Assembly: GCA_905208635.1 (NCBI GenBank)
Contig: CAJLPX010000037.1
Location: 1-15,597 of the forward strand
Length of the DNA stretch: 15,597 nucleotides
DNA from: an uncultured Collinsella sp.
GTDB lineage: Bacteria; Actinomycetota; Coriobacteriia; Coriobacteriales; Coriobacteriaceae
Direction of reading: 5' to 3'
Position numbers and translations under genes: made by a program. Position 1 is the first letter of the stretch. Every line of letters starts with the position of its first letter. Under the pieces are notes generated by a model. It saw only the letters and a program-made list of their open reading frames with translations. It was not told where the DNA came from and did no database searches. This document shows, in pieces, positions 1-8,046 of this stretch.

Positions 1-1
1 C

Positions 2-45
2 CTTTCTCTCGGAAAACTTCGCGAAGCCCAGTTTCCGAGAGAAAG
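2..45. repeat. Perfect 14-bp inverted repeat downstream of carB
   Basis: Positions 2-15 (CTTTCTCTCGGAAA) are the exact reverse complement of 32-45 (TTTCCGAGAGAAAG). The 16-nt spacer contains the small palindrome CTTCGCGAAG at 17-26. The repeat lies 33 bp past the carB stop. In RNA it would fold into a very stable hairpin. I see no T-run after the stem on either strand within the window, and the left side is cut off by the window edge. A plain Rho-independent terminator is therefore not demonstrated. It could instead be a dispersed palindromic repeat or an mRNA-stabilising 3' structure. Confidence 0.75.
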
Positions 46-78
46 TGTCCGGCTGCCGCCCCGGCCGACCAGGTCACA

Positions 79-3000
79 TTACACCGTGTGCTGTGGCAGG
101 TCCTGCAGGGCGATGACGTCCATGCCCATGTCGTTGGCGCTGCCGTGACCTTGCTGGTCCTCGCGCACGGCCTCGATGGCGCTCACGTACGTGTTGGCCG
201 CAGACATCGCCGTCACGCAGGTCACGCCGCGGCGCACGGCCTCGGTACGCAGCAGGTAGCCATCGCCACGCGAGCCCGGACCGTACGGCGTGTTGATGAT
301 TACCGCAATCTTGCCATCGGCGATGAGGTCGCCGATGTTGGGGCACTCGCCGTCGTGCGGGCCGCTGATCTTCTCCACGACTTCGCACGTCACGTTGCCG
401 CCGCGCAGCACGCGCGCCGTACCCTCGGTAGAGCAGATGTCAAAGCCCAGATAGCGCAGGATACGGGCGACCGAAAGGATGTGGCGCTTGTCGCGGTCGC
501 ACACGCTAATGAACACCTTGCCGCAACTCGGATCGGGCAGCTTGTAGTCGATTGCCAGCTGCGTCTTGGCGTATGCCTCGGGGTAGCTCTTGGCGATACC
601 CATGACCTCGCCCGTCGACTTCATCTCGGGCCCCAGGATGACGTCGGCGCCCGGGAAACGACCCCAGGGCATGACGGCTTCCTTCATGCAGAACCAGTCC
701 AGCTGACGTTCGTCGCTCGGCAGGCCCAAGCTCGCGATGGAATCGCCTGCCATGATGCGCGCCGCGCATTTGGCCAGCGGCACACCGGTGGCCTTGGAGA
801 TAAACGGCACGGTACGGCTGGCGCGCGGGTTGGCCTCGATCACGTAGACGGTCTCGCCCTTGATGGCATATTGCACGTTGACCAGACCGCGGACTCCCAG
901 CGCCATCGCGATGCGGCGCGTGGTCTCGCGGAGCTTCGCCTGCAGGCTCTCGCTAAAGCTGAACGGCGGGATGCAGGTCGCGGAGTCGCCGGAGTGAATA
1001 CCGGCTTCCTCGATATGCTCCAGGATGCCGCCGATGTATACCTCTTCGCCATCGCACAGGGCGTCGACATCGGACTCGATTGCGCCCTCCAGGAAGCGGT
1101 CCAGATACACCGGGTAGTCGGGGCTGATGCGCGCAGCCTCTGCCATGTAATCGCGCAGATGCTCGGCATCGTAGGCGATCATCATGCCGCGGCCGCCCAG
1201 CACGTAGCTCGGACGCACCAGCAGCGGGTAGCCGATGTGCGCGGCCACGGCCTCGGCCTCCTCAAACGAGGTGGCCTGACCCGCCGGCGGGTACATAATG
1301 CCCAGCTTGTCGAGTAGGACGGCAAAGCGCTCGCGGTCCTCGGCAAAATCGATGGCGTCGGGCTTTGTGCCCATAATGTTGACGCCGCTCTCCTCGAGCA
1401 TGCGCGCCAGCTTAAGCGGGGTCTGGCCGCCGAGCGTCACCACGACGCCGTCGGGGCGCTCGACATCGATAACGTCCATGACGTCCTCGTAGGTGAGCGG
1501 CTCAAAGTACAGACGGTCGGACGTGTCATAGTCGGTCGAGACGGTCTCGGGATTGCAGTTGACCATGATGGTCTCGAAGCCGCGAGCCGCCAGCGCGTAG
1601 CTCGCGTGCACGCAGCAGTAATCGAACTCGATACCCTGGCCAATGCGGTTGGGGCCGGCGCCCAGGATCATCGCCTTGGGCTTGTCCGCCGGCGTGGTCT
1701 CGTCGGGAGCCACGCACTTCTTGGCATCCGGGCTCGTGCGGTAGATGTTCTCGTACGTCTTGTAGTGGTACTCCGTGGCGCTCGAGAACTCGGCCGCGCA
1801 GGTATCGACCGTCTTCATGCTGGGAACCACGCCCAGGCCCTTGCGGTAAGCGCGCACAAAGCGCTCATCGGAGCCGGTCAGCGCGGCAATCTCGGCGTCG
1901 CTCGTGCCGTACTGCTTGAGCAGGCGCATCGCGTCGGCGTCGATATCCTCCACGCGCAGGCCGCGGATGCTCTCCTGGACCTGCACCATGTCGTTGATAC
2001 GGTTGAGGTACCACGGATCGATACCGCAGATGGCATGGATGCGGGCGATGTCCCAGCCACGGCGCAGGGCCTCGACCACAAAGAAGATGCGGTGCTCGGT
2101 CGGGGTTGCCACGGCCTGAGCGAGCTCGTCGTCGCTCAGCTTGTCGGCACCCTCCTTGCCACCGGCGCAAATGCCCTGATGTCCGTCCTCCAGCGAGCGC
2201 ATGGCCTTGCCAAAGGCCTCCTCAAAGGTGCGGCCGATCGCCATGATCTCGCCCACGGCCTTCATGCGCGTGGTGAGCGTGGGGTCGGTACCCTTGAACT
2301 TCTCGAAGGCAAAGCGCGGCACCTTGACCACGCAGTAGTCAATCGTGGGCTCAAAGCAGGCGGGCGTTGCCTTGGTGATGTCGTTGACGATTTCGTCGAG
2401 CGTATAGCCAACGGCCAGGCGCGCGGCGGCCTTGGCGATGGGGAAACCCGTGGCCTTGGAGGCCAGTGCGGACGAGCGGCTCACGCGCGGGTTCATCTCG
2501 ATGACGATCAGACGGCCGGTCTGGGGGTTCACGGCAAACTGCACGTTGGAGCCGCCGGTCTCGACGCCGATCTTTTCCAAGATGGCGAGCGAGGCGACAC
2601 GCATGCGCTGATACTCAAGGTCGGAGAGGGTCTGCGCCGGTGCCACCGTGATGGAGTCGCCGGTATGCACGCCCATGGGATCGAGGTTCTCGATGGAGCA
2701 CACGATGATGCCGTTGCCGGCGTGGTCGCGCATGACCTCCATCTCGTACTCTTTCCAGCCCTCGATGGACTCCTCGACCAGCACCTCGTGGGCAGGCGAA
2801 AGCTCGAGGCCCTGGCTCACGATAGAGACGAGCTCCTCATGGGTATGCGCGATGCCGCCGCCGGCACCGCCGAGGGTAAAGCTCGGACGCAGCACGCAGG
2901 GATAGCCCACGCGCTCGGCGATGGCCTCGGCGTCAGCCACGCTATAGGCGTAGCCCGAGCGCGCGACCTCCAGGCCGATCTCGGCCATGGCCTCGTTAAA

Positions 3001-3393
3001 GAGCTTGCGGTCCTCGCCGCGCTCGATGGCGGCCAGGTCGCAACCGATCATCTCGACGCCGTACTTGTCGAGCGTGCCGTCCTTTGCCAGCTCGACGGCG
3101 GCGTTCAGACCGGTCTGGCCGCCCAGCGTGGGCAGCAGCGCGTCCGGGTGCTCTTTCTTGATCACGCGCTCGATAAACTCGGCGGTGATAGGCTCAACAT
3201 AGGTGCGGTCAGCCAAGCCCGGGTCGGTCATGATGGTCGCCGGATTGGAGTTGACCAGGATGACCTCAAAGCCATCCTCCTTGAGCACCTTGCAGGCCTG
3301 GGCGCCGGAGTAGTCGAACTCGCAGGCCTGACCGATAACGATGGGGCCCGAACCAATAACGAGGATGCGCTTGATGTCAGTACGTTTAGGCAT
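79..3393 (-). CDS. carB: Carbamoyl-phosphate synthase, large subunit
   Basis: Makes carbamoyl phosphate from bicarbonate, two ATP and ammonia channelled from CarA, supplying cytoplasmic pyrimidine and arginine synthesis. The 1104-residue product (E. coli CarB is 1073) shows the family's duplicated layout. The first synthetase half begins with LVIGSGPIVIGQACEFDYSG. The second half begins near residue 575 with ILGAGPNRIGQGIEFDY. The two ATP-grasp cores carry the matching motifs NPRVSRSSALASKATG and NPRASRTVPFISKATG. A C-terminal MGS-like allosteric domain starts at about residue 958 (KVFISVCDRDKRHILS). The frame stays open upstream to 3531, but the ATG at 3391-3393 is chosen because MPKRTDIKRILVIG matches the usual CarB start and GAGGAG lies just upstream, inside the end of carA. 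It is the last gene of a carA-carB operon. Intact and confident. Confidence 0.98.
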   Translation of the reverse strand: MPKRTDIKRILVIGSGPIVIGQACEFDYSGAQACKVLKEDGFEVILVNSNPATIMTDPGLADRTYVEPITAEFIERVIKKEHPDALLPTLGGQTGLNAAVELAKDGTLDKYGVEMIGCDLAAIERGEDRKLFNEAMAEIGLEVARSGYAYSVADAEAIAERVGYPCVLRPSFTLGGAGGGIAHTHEELVSIVSQGLELSPAHEVLVEESIEGWKEYEMEVMRDHAGNGIIVCSIENLDPMGVHTGDSITVAPAQTLSDLEYQRMRVASLAILEKIGVETGGSNVQFAVNPQTGRLIVIEMNPRVSRSSALASKATGFPIAKAAARLAVGYTLDEIVNDITKATPACFEPTIDYCVVKVPRFAFEKFKGTDPTLTTRMKAVGEIMAIGRTFEEAFGKAMRSLEDGHQGICAGGKEGADKLSDDELAQAVATPTEHRIFFVVEALRRGWDIARIHAICGIDPWYLNRINDMVQVQESIRGLRVEDIDADAMRLLKQYGTSDAEIAALTGSDERFVRAYRKGLGVVPSMKTVDTCAAEFSSATEYHYKTYENIYRTSPDAKKCVAPDETTPADKPKAMILGAGPNRIGQGIEFDYCCVHASYALAARGFETIMVNCNPETVSTDYDTSDRLYFEPLTYEDVMDVIDVERPDGVVVTLGGQTPLKLARMLEESGVNIMGTKPDAIDFAEDRERFAVLLDKLGIMYPPAGQATSFEEAEAVAAHIGYPLLVRPSYVLGGRGMMIAYDAEHLRDYMAEAARISPDYPVYLDRFLEGAIESDVDALCDGEEVYIGGILEHIEEAGIHSGDSATCIPPFSFSESLQAKLRETTRRIAMALGVRGLVNVQYAIKGETVYVIEANPRASRTVPFISKATGVPLAKCAARIMAGDSIASLGLPSDERQLDWFCMKEAVMPWGRFPGADVILGPEMKSTGEVMGIAKSYPEAYAKTQLAIDYKLPDPSCGKVFISVCDRDKRHILSVARILRYLGFDICSTEGTARVLRGGNVTCEVVEKISGPHDGECPNIGDLIADGKIAVIINTPYGPGSRGDGYLLRTEAVRRGVTCVTAMSAANTYVSAIEAVREDQQGHGSANDMGMDVIALQDLPQHTV

Positions 3394-3394
3394 G

Positions 3395-4834
3395 TTAGTT
3401 CTCCTCGGTCGCAGCGTTCTCGGACTCGGCGAAATTCCAGCCGGCGAGGCGGTCCTTCGCGGTGTCGATGTCCAGGTAGTTCTCCTCGCCGTCCATGAGT
3501 CGCGTAAAGGCGGTAAAGAGATAGTGGGCATCGGTGGGGCCGGGCGAAGCCTCGGGGTGGTATTGGACCGAGAAGCACGGGGCGTCGAGCAGCTGGATGC
3601 CCTCGGCGGTGCCGTCGTTGAGGTTCACATGTGTCAGGCGAATGCGACCAAAGCGCTCGTTCATCACGACCGGCGCGATGCCGCGACGCACCCAGGCGCG
3701 CAGGTCGCCATCGGCCGCATGCTCGGTTTCGCCGCCGGAAAGCTCCGGAATCAGTTTGCCCAGACTGGGGAACAGCAGGCCAAAGCCGTGGTTTTGCGCG
3801 GTGATCTCCACGCGACGGCTCACCAGATTCATAACCGGCTGGTTACCGCCACGGTGACCGAATTTAAGCTTTTCCATTTGGGCGCCGCAGGCCAAGCTGA
3901 TCATCTGGTGACCTAGGCAAATACCAAAGACCGGCACCTTGCCGATCAGCTGCTGCACCTGCTCGTAGGTCTCCACCACGGCGTCGGGGTCGCCGGGGCC
4001 GTTGGACAAAAAGACGCCATCGGGATTCATCTCGAGCACCTGCTGGGCGGGAGTATCCCACGGCACGACGGTAAGGTCGCAGCCGGCGCGGACCAGCCCC
4101 TCCAGAATGCCGCGCTTCACACCGCAGTCGTAGGCGACCACTTTGTGACGGGCAGGAGCGGCAACCGCAAGCGCAAAGTCATGCGTGGCAGGCAGGTCGG
4201 CGGCCACAAACTCGTGAGGCGCGGGGCAACTTACGGTCTTGACCAGGTTCTCGCCTACCAGCGTGGGCGCTGCGGCCAGACGCTCGGCAAGCTCGTCGAC
4301 GTCGAAGATCTCGGTCGAGATAATGCCCATTTTGGAACCATTGTCGCGCAGATGGCGCACCAGAGCGCGGGTGTCGACACCCTCGATAGCGACGATGCCG
4401 TGAGCGCGCAGGTACTCCGGCACGCTGACGGCCGAGCGCCAGTTAGAAGGCGTGGCGCACATGTCGCGAACGATCATGCCGCGCATAGCCGGAGCGCTCG
4501 CAGGGCGCACGGCGTCGCCAGGGAAGGCCGACTGGACATCGGTCTCGTCGATACCGTAATTGCCGATCTGCGGATAGGTCATGGTTACAATTTGGCCGGC
4601 ATAACTCGGGTCGGTCATGACCTCAAAGTAGCCCTCGAGCGAGGTGTTGAAGCAGACTTCGCCGGTCGCGGTGCCCTCGGCGCCGCATGCACGTCCATAA
4701 AAAATGGTCCCATCCTCAAGATACAGGATACAGGGACCGCAGGTGCCCTTGCTGGTTTTGGCCAGCATATGCTGGCAAAGCTCGCTGGGCGCGAAGGTGC
4801 GGGCGGCAGCGCCCGCGGTATGGTTGTTCGCCAT
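3395..4834 (-). CDS. carA: Carbamoyl-phosphate synthase, small (glutaminase) subunit
   Basis: Hydrolyses glutamine and passes ammonia to CarB. The 479-residue product has the N-terminal CPSase small-chain domain (LEDGTIFYGRACG, FNTSLEGYFEVMTDPSYAGQIV, GVDTRALVRHLRDNG), then a class I glutamine amidotransferase domain. The nucleophile is Cys306 (FGICLGHQ) and the His/Glu partners are His426 and Glu428 (QYHPEASPGP). It is about 100 residues longer than E. coli CarA (382). The excess is an N-terminal extension of about 36 residues, a 36-residue insert between Phe351 (QNHGF) and His402 (RLTHVN), and a roughly 30-residue acidic C-terminal tail. The ATG at 4832-4834 is chosen because AGGAGA precedes it; a frame start at 4855 has no such site. 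Met23 is a possible later start. The stop lies one base before the carB start, so the two are probably translationally coupled. Confidence 0.97.
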   Translation of the reverse strand: MANNHTAGAAARTFAPSELCQHMLAKTSKGTCGPCILYLEDGTIFYGRACGAEGTATGEVCFNTSLEGYFEVMTDPSYAGQIVTMTYPQIGNYGIDETDVQSAFPGDAVRPASAPAMRGMIVRDMCATPSNWRSAVSVPEYLRAHGIVAIEGVDTRALVRHLRDNGSKMGIISTEIFDVDELAERLAAAPTLVGENLVKTVSCPAPHEFVAADLPATHDFALAVAAPARHKVVAYDCGVKRGILEGLVRAGCDLTVVPWDTPAQQVLEMNPDGVFLSNGPGDPDAVVETYEQVQQLIGKVPVFGICLGHQMISLACGAQMEKLKFGHRGGNQPVMNLVSRRVEITAQNHGFGLLFPSLGKLIPELSGGETEHAADGDLRAWVRRGIAPVVMNERFGRIRLTHVNLNDGTAEGIQLLDAPCFSVQYHPEASPGPTDAHYLFTAFTRLMDGEENYLDIDTAKDRLAGWNFAESENAATEEN

Positions 4835-4995
4835 AATTCTCCTTCCCGGTCTCACAGGACCGGCTTAAAGGTGTGTAGTTAGGCCTCGCGGTATTGTAAC
4901 CGCAAGCATGCCTCATGGCGTTAATTTCATCAAATTGTTTACGAAATGATAATTATGACTTTCTATGCATAATGATTATTTAATCCCCGTCCCAG
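4835..4995 (-). promoter_or_regulatory. Upstream region of carAB: AT-rich island with inverted repeat
   Basis: This gap must hold the carAB promoter. The clearest -10 candidate on the minus strand is TACAAT (plus 4893-4898), but no good -35 lies 16-18 bp upstream. Positions 4921-4985 are strikingly AT-rich for this genome and contain the inverted repeat ATTATG-N10-CATAAT (4952-4957 / 4968-4973), an operator-like arrangement. It loosely resembles an ARG box, which would fit carAB, but the match is poor. I see no PyrR-type attenuator hairpin or uORF. The assignment of sites is inference. Confidence 0.35.
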
Positions 4996-5034
4996 AAAAA
5001 TCATCCCGCGGGGCTTGTGGCTCACGCGGGATGA
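4996..5034 (-). terminator. Rho-independent terminator of the ABC exporter/membrane protein unit
   Basis: A perfect 10-bp stem pairs TCATCCCGCG (5001-5010) with CGCGGGATGA (5025-5034) around a 14-nt loop. Read on the minus strand it is followed directly by TTTTT (plus 4996-5000). It starts 7 bp after the stop codon of the preceding minus-strand gene. Confidence 0.9.
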
Positions 5035-5041
5035 CGGCGTC

Positions 5042-6007
5042 TTACTTTTTCTTGTCCTGTTCCAGCAGATCGGACGGTGAGCGATCGGGCTTGCCGCCGC
5101 GGAAAATCTCGCGGCCATGCAGACGATGCTCCAAGTCACGTTCGGCCTTTTCCTCGTCAATCTTGGTCTGGCTCACCACCGGGTCCTCAATCAACGACGA
5201 CACCGAGTTCACCTGTTTTTGAATGCGCTCGGCAATGGTGTCGTCCATGCTTACGATGCGCATCTTCCAGTCGATACTCGTGGCGTTGGATGAGCTCTTG
5301 GTCCACACAAACGTCAAAATGGCGCTCTGATGACCCCGCGCGGGGAACATGCCAAAAAAGGAATCGTGCTGAATGTTGCTATTCTCGTCGATATAGGCGT
5401 GAACGTTATACACCACGCGGTCAATCTTGTCGTTGAGCAGGGCGTTGGTCGCAAGCGCCGCGGCCTGGATCTGCCCGTTGGACAGCAGCTCGAGCTCGTT
5501 GGCAGACGACGTGTCCAACACCGTCACCTCAACCGTGCCCGTACGCTCATCGGCTTCATCGACGGTAAAGTCGAGTGGGAACTGCGTAAAGCCGTTGCCC
5601 CACTCAAGGCCGCCCTTCAGCGCCGTCGAAACGGTATCCACCGAAACGCTCTCGGACAGGTTGGCGGTGTTCAGACGACGCATCACGCCGTAGCCGATCT
5701 GCATGCCCACGATCAGCACCAAAATACCAATGACTACGGCCATCGCGGTCTTCGTAATGGTATGGCTCACCTGCGAGCCCGAAGGATCGTCCTCGGACAG
5801 CGGGTCGATATGTTTTGCCTGGCTCGCGCGGTCCTCGCTGCGCAGCTGCGCTAGCGCCGCTTTGTCACCGCGCTTGGCCGCAGCCTCCTTCTCACGCATG
5901 CGCTCGGTTCGCTTTTTGGCAAGCGTGGGATCCAAGACGCCGGATGCATCGATTTCGGAGAATAACTCCGTCACTTCTTCCGGAGTCAAAGGGTTCTTGT
6001 CAGCCAT
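5042..6007 (-). CDS. Single-span membrane protein of unknown function
   Basis: I do not recognise a family. The 321-residue product has a charged, Lys/Arg/Glu-rich and probably cytoplasmic N-terminus (residues 1-85). One strong transmembrane segment follows at about 87-109 (MAVVIGILVLIVGMQIGYGV) with basic residues after it (MRR). A domain of about 160 residues with alternating hydrophobic stretches comes next (for example the region around VYNVHAYIDENSN and AILTFVWTKSSS). A charged tail from about 280 to 321 ends in KKK. No signal-peptidase site or catalytic motif is evident. The location of the C-terminal domain, outside or inside, is uncertain. The ATG at 6005-6007 is preceded by AGGAAG. 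It starts 19 bp after the ABC exporter stop and is followed by a terminator, so the two genes form an operon and the protein may be an accessory of the exporter. Confidence 0.85.
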   Translation of the reverse strand: MADKNPLTPEEVTELFSEIDASGVLDPTLAKKRTERMREKEAAAKRGDKAALAQLRSEDRASQAKHIDPLSEDDPSGSQVSHTITKTAMAVVIGILVLIVGMQIGYGVMRRLNTANLSESVSVDTVSTALKGGLEWGNGFTQFPLDFTVDEADERTGTVEVTVLDTSSANELELLSNGQIQAAALATNALLNDKIDRVVYNVHAYIDENSNIQHDSFFGMFPARGHQSAILTFVWTKSSSNATSIDWKMRIVSMDDTIAERIQKQVNSVSSLIEDPVVSQTKIDEEKAERDLEHRLHGREIFRGGKPDRSPSDLLEQDKKK

Positions 6008-6026
6008 AAACTTCCTGTCATATCAA

Positions 6027-7799
6027 TCAGTCGAGCTCGTGCGCACGCGCACCTTCGAACTGCATTCGATAGTAACGGGCATAGGTGCCGCCACGGGCGA
6101 GAAGCTCCTCGTGCGTGCCACGCTCCACAACGCGACCATGCTCAACGGTCGCAATCTCATCGGCATGCTTAATGGTCGAAAGACGATGGGCGATGATGAT
6201 TGTGGTACGGCCGCGTGCCAGCTCTTCGAGTGACTCCTGCACCGCCTCCTCGCTCTCGTTATCCAAAGCACTCGTCGCCTCGTCCAAAATCAGGATCTTG
6301 GGGTTCTTGAGAAACACGCGCGCGATGGCAACGCGCTGTTTCTGTCCGCCCGAAAGACGGCTGCCGCGCTCGCCCACGACCGTGTCATAGCCCTGTGGAA
6401 GCGACTCGATAAAGGCATCGATGTTGGCACGACGGGCGGCCTCGGCGATCTCTTCTGCCGTGGCGCCCGGCTTGCCGTAGGCGATGTTCTCGCCGATTGT
6501 TCCGTCAAACAGGTAGACATCCTGCTGCACCAGGCCGATAGCGCGGCGCAGGCTCTGCTGCGTCACATCGCGCACGTCCTGACCGTCGATGCTAATGGAC
6601 CCAGCGGCAACGTCGTAAAAGCGCGGCAGCAGCGAACAGGTCGTGGACTTGCCACCGCCCGAAGGGCCAACCAAAGCGATGGTCTGCCCGGGCTTGATGG
6701 ACAGATCCATATGGTCGATAACGGGACGCTCGTCGGCATCGCCCTCGCCCAGCTCAACATCCTCGTAGTTAAAGCACACGTCGTGATAATCCACGGCGCC
6801 GGCGGTCACCTGCAGATCCATGGCGCCCGGCTTGTCCTGGATATCCGGCGCGGTCGAGAGTACCTCGTCCATGCGCTTAAAGCCGGCGATGGCCTTCTGA
6901 TACGTTTCGGCCGAATTGACGAGTGTCTCGAGCGGCGTGCAGAACAGCGAAATATAGAGTGCAAAGGTCGCCATATCGACCGCCTGCAGCTGTCCCTGGG
7001 CGACCAGCCAGCCGCCCAGCAGTACCACGATCACATAGAGCACACCCGAGAGCAGGCCATACGTCGCAGTATAGACGCCCATGGCGTGATACATGTTCTC
7101 CTTGGACGAAAGATAGCGATTGTTGGAGGCGCGGAACTTAGAGCGCTCGGTCTCCTCATTGGCAAAGCTCTTGACCACGCGCATGCCCGCCAGCGAATCC
7201 TGCAGCTGCGCATTGATGCCGCTGATCTTTTTGCGGTTGTCGCTAAAGACCTCGCGCATGCGCATGTTCTGCCAAAACATGATGACCGAAAACGCTGCTG
7301 TCACCGCAGCCATGGCAAGCGCCAGCACCGGGGCGATGGTAAAGAGGATCACAAACGAGCCGATAATCTCGATGCCGCAGATGATGATCCACTCGGGCAC
7401 GTGGTGCGCCGCCTCGCAGATATCGAACAGGTCGTTGACCACGCGGCTCATCATGTCGCCCGAGCTGTTGCAGTCAAAGTACGCAAAGCTAAAGCGCTCA
7501 TACTGGTCAAACAGGTCCTCGCGCATTTTGGACTCCATACGCGCGCCCATCACGTGACCCCAATAGCTCACAAAATAGCGGCAGGCGCAGCGGACGGCAT
7601 ACATCAGCACCAAGCCCACCGCAATCATGCCGAGCGCCTGCATAATGACAGCCTGACCCTGAGTAAAGAGCCCACCGGTCAAATTGCGCAGAATAATAGG
7701 AAACGCAAGGTCAATGGCAGCAAGCACCAGAGCGCAAACAGTATCGGCAACAAAAAGCCCCATCTGGGGCTCGTAATACGAGAGAAACCTTTTAAACAT
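6027..7799 (-). CDS. ABC exporter half-transporter (fused membrane and ATPase domains)
   Basis: A 590-residue MsbA/LmrA-type ABC half-transporter expected to work as a dimer in the cytoplasmic membrane. The N-terminal ~320 residues hold about six membrane spans, with the cytoplasmic-loop motif FAYFDCNSSGDMMSRVVND. The ATPase domain carries the full motif set: Walker A GPSGGGKST (Lys384), Q-loop VQQDVYLF, signature LSGGQ (Ser483), Walker B ILILDEATSALD (Asp506, Glu507) and H-loop His538 (IIAHRLS). It therefore looks catalytically competent. An acidic 12-residue segment (346-357, seven Asp/Glu) follows the probable A-loop Tyr345. The ATG at 7797-7799 is preceded by GAGGA. The substrate cannot be told from sequence; lipid, drug or peptide are all possible. 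It is the first gene of a two-gene operon, and no partner half-transporter is adjacent, so a homodimer is likely. Confidence 0.95.
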   Translation of the reverse strand: MFKRFLSYYEPQMGLFVADTVCALVLAAIDLAFPIILRNLTGGLFTQGQAVIMQALGMIAVGLVLMYAVRCACRYFVSYWGHVMGARMESKMREDLFDQYERFSFAYFDCNSSGDMMSRVVNDLFDICEAAHHVPEWIIICGIEIIGSFVILFTIAPVLALAMAAVTAAFSVIMFWQNMRMREVFSDNRKKISGINAQLQDSLAGMRVVKSFANEETERSKFRASNNRYLSSKENMYHAMGVYTATYGLLSGVLYVIVVLLGGWLVAQGQLQAVDMATFALYISLFCTPLETLVNSAETYQKAIAGFKRMDEVLSTAPDIQDKPGAMDLQVTAGAVDYHDVCFNYEDVELGEGDADERPVIDHMDLSIKPGQTIALVGPSGGGKSTTCSLLPRFYDVAAGSISIDGQDVRDVTQQSLRRAIGLVQQDVYLFDGTIGENIAYGKPGATAEEIAEAARRANIDAFIESLPQGYDTVVGERGSRLSGGQKQRVAIARVFLKNPKILILDEATSALDNESEEAVQESLEELARGRTTIIIAHRLSTIKHADEIATVEHGRVVERGTHEELLARGGTYARYYRMQFEGARAHELD

Positions 7800-7834
7800 G
7801 CAATCCTCGAAGAGAAATAAATAGCGTGAGAAAT

Positions 7835-7847
7835 CCGGTTGAACCGG
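7835..7847. repeat. 13-nt palindrome upstream of the ABC exporter
   Basis: CCGGTTgAACCGG is a perfect inverted repeat of two 6-bp arms around one base, 36 bp upstream of the exporter start codon. Its position suits an operator for a local regulator. It could also be an outer part of the larger repeated element next to it. No clear -35/-10 pair was found around it. Confidence 0.4.
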
Positions 7848-7896
7848 TCAGGCTGAAAACAAAGCGTCCCAACAAGCATAACGCCGATGTTCTGGC

Positions 7897-8015
7897 AGCG
7901 TCAGCGAAAACGTCCCTAAGCGAGCAAGGTGCCTTGAAAGAGGAGCGACGCGTACTTCGGTACGCGAGCGACGATTGAAAGGCAGATTGCCGCTTAGGGG
8001 CGTTTGCAGCGTCGA
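7897..8015. repeat. Large imperfect palindromic intergenic element
   Basis: The two halves of this stretch are imperfect reverse complements over roughly 55 bases each. At the centre is a perfect 7-bp stem, CGCGTAC (7949-7955) and GTACGCG (7960-7966), closed by a TTCG tetraloop. Further out, GTCCCTAAGCG near 7912-7922 faces CGCTTAGGGGC near 7991-8001. TGCCTTGAAAG and ATTGAAAGGCA also face each other. Outermost, GCAGCGTC and its neighbours pair with similar mismatches. It lies in the gap between the Nudix and ABC exporter genes. Short ORFs across it (such as the 81-codon minus frame 7848-8093) are low-complexity and overlap the Nudix gene, so I do not call a gene. It looks like a dispersed REP- or MITE-like element. 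That class assignment is inference. Confidence 0.65.
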
Positions 8016-8022
8016 CTCGTTA

Positions 8023-8042
8023 CGCGGTTTGGTAAAACCGCG
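8023..8042. repeat. 8-bp hairpin just past the Nudix gene
   Basis: CGCGGTTT (8023-8030) and AAACCGCG (8035-8042) pair perfectly around GGTA, 4 bp after the Nudix stop codon. No T-run follows on the minus strand, so it is at best an atypical terminator. It could protect the mRNA end or mark the boundary of the adjacent palindromic element. Confidence 0.5.
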
Positions 8043-8046
8043 CAAC

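Noticed and set aside
1606..3498. Plus-strand open frame of 630 codons opposite carB (and 88-1317, 409 codons)
   Set aside because: Exact antisense of a certain carB gene. The His/Ala/Gly/Val/Leu-rich translation is typical of frames mirrored from GC-biased codons, with no motif and no supporting ribosome site.
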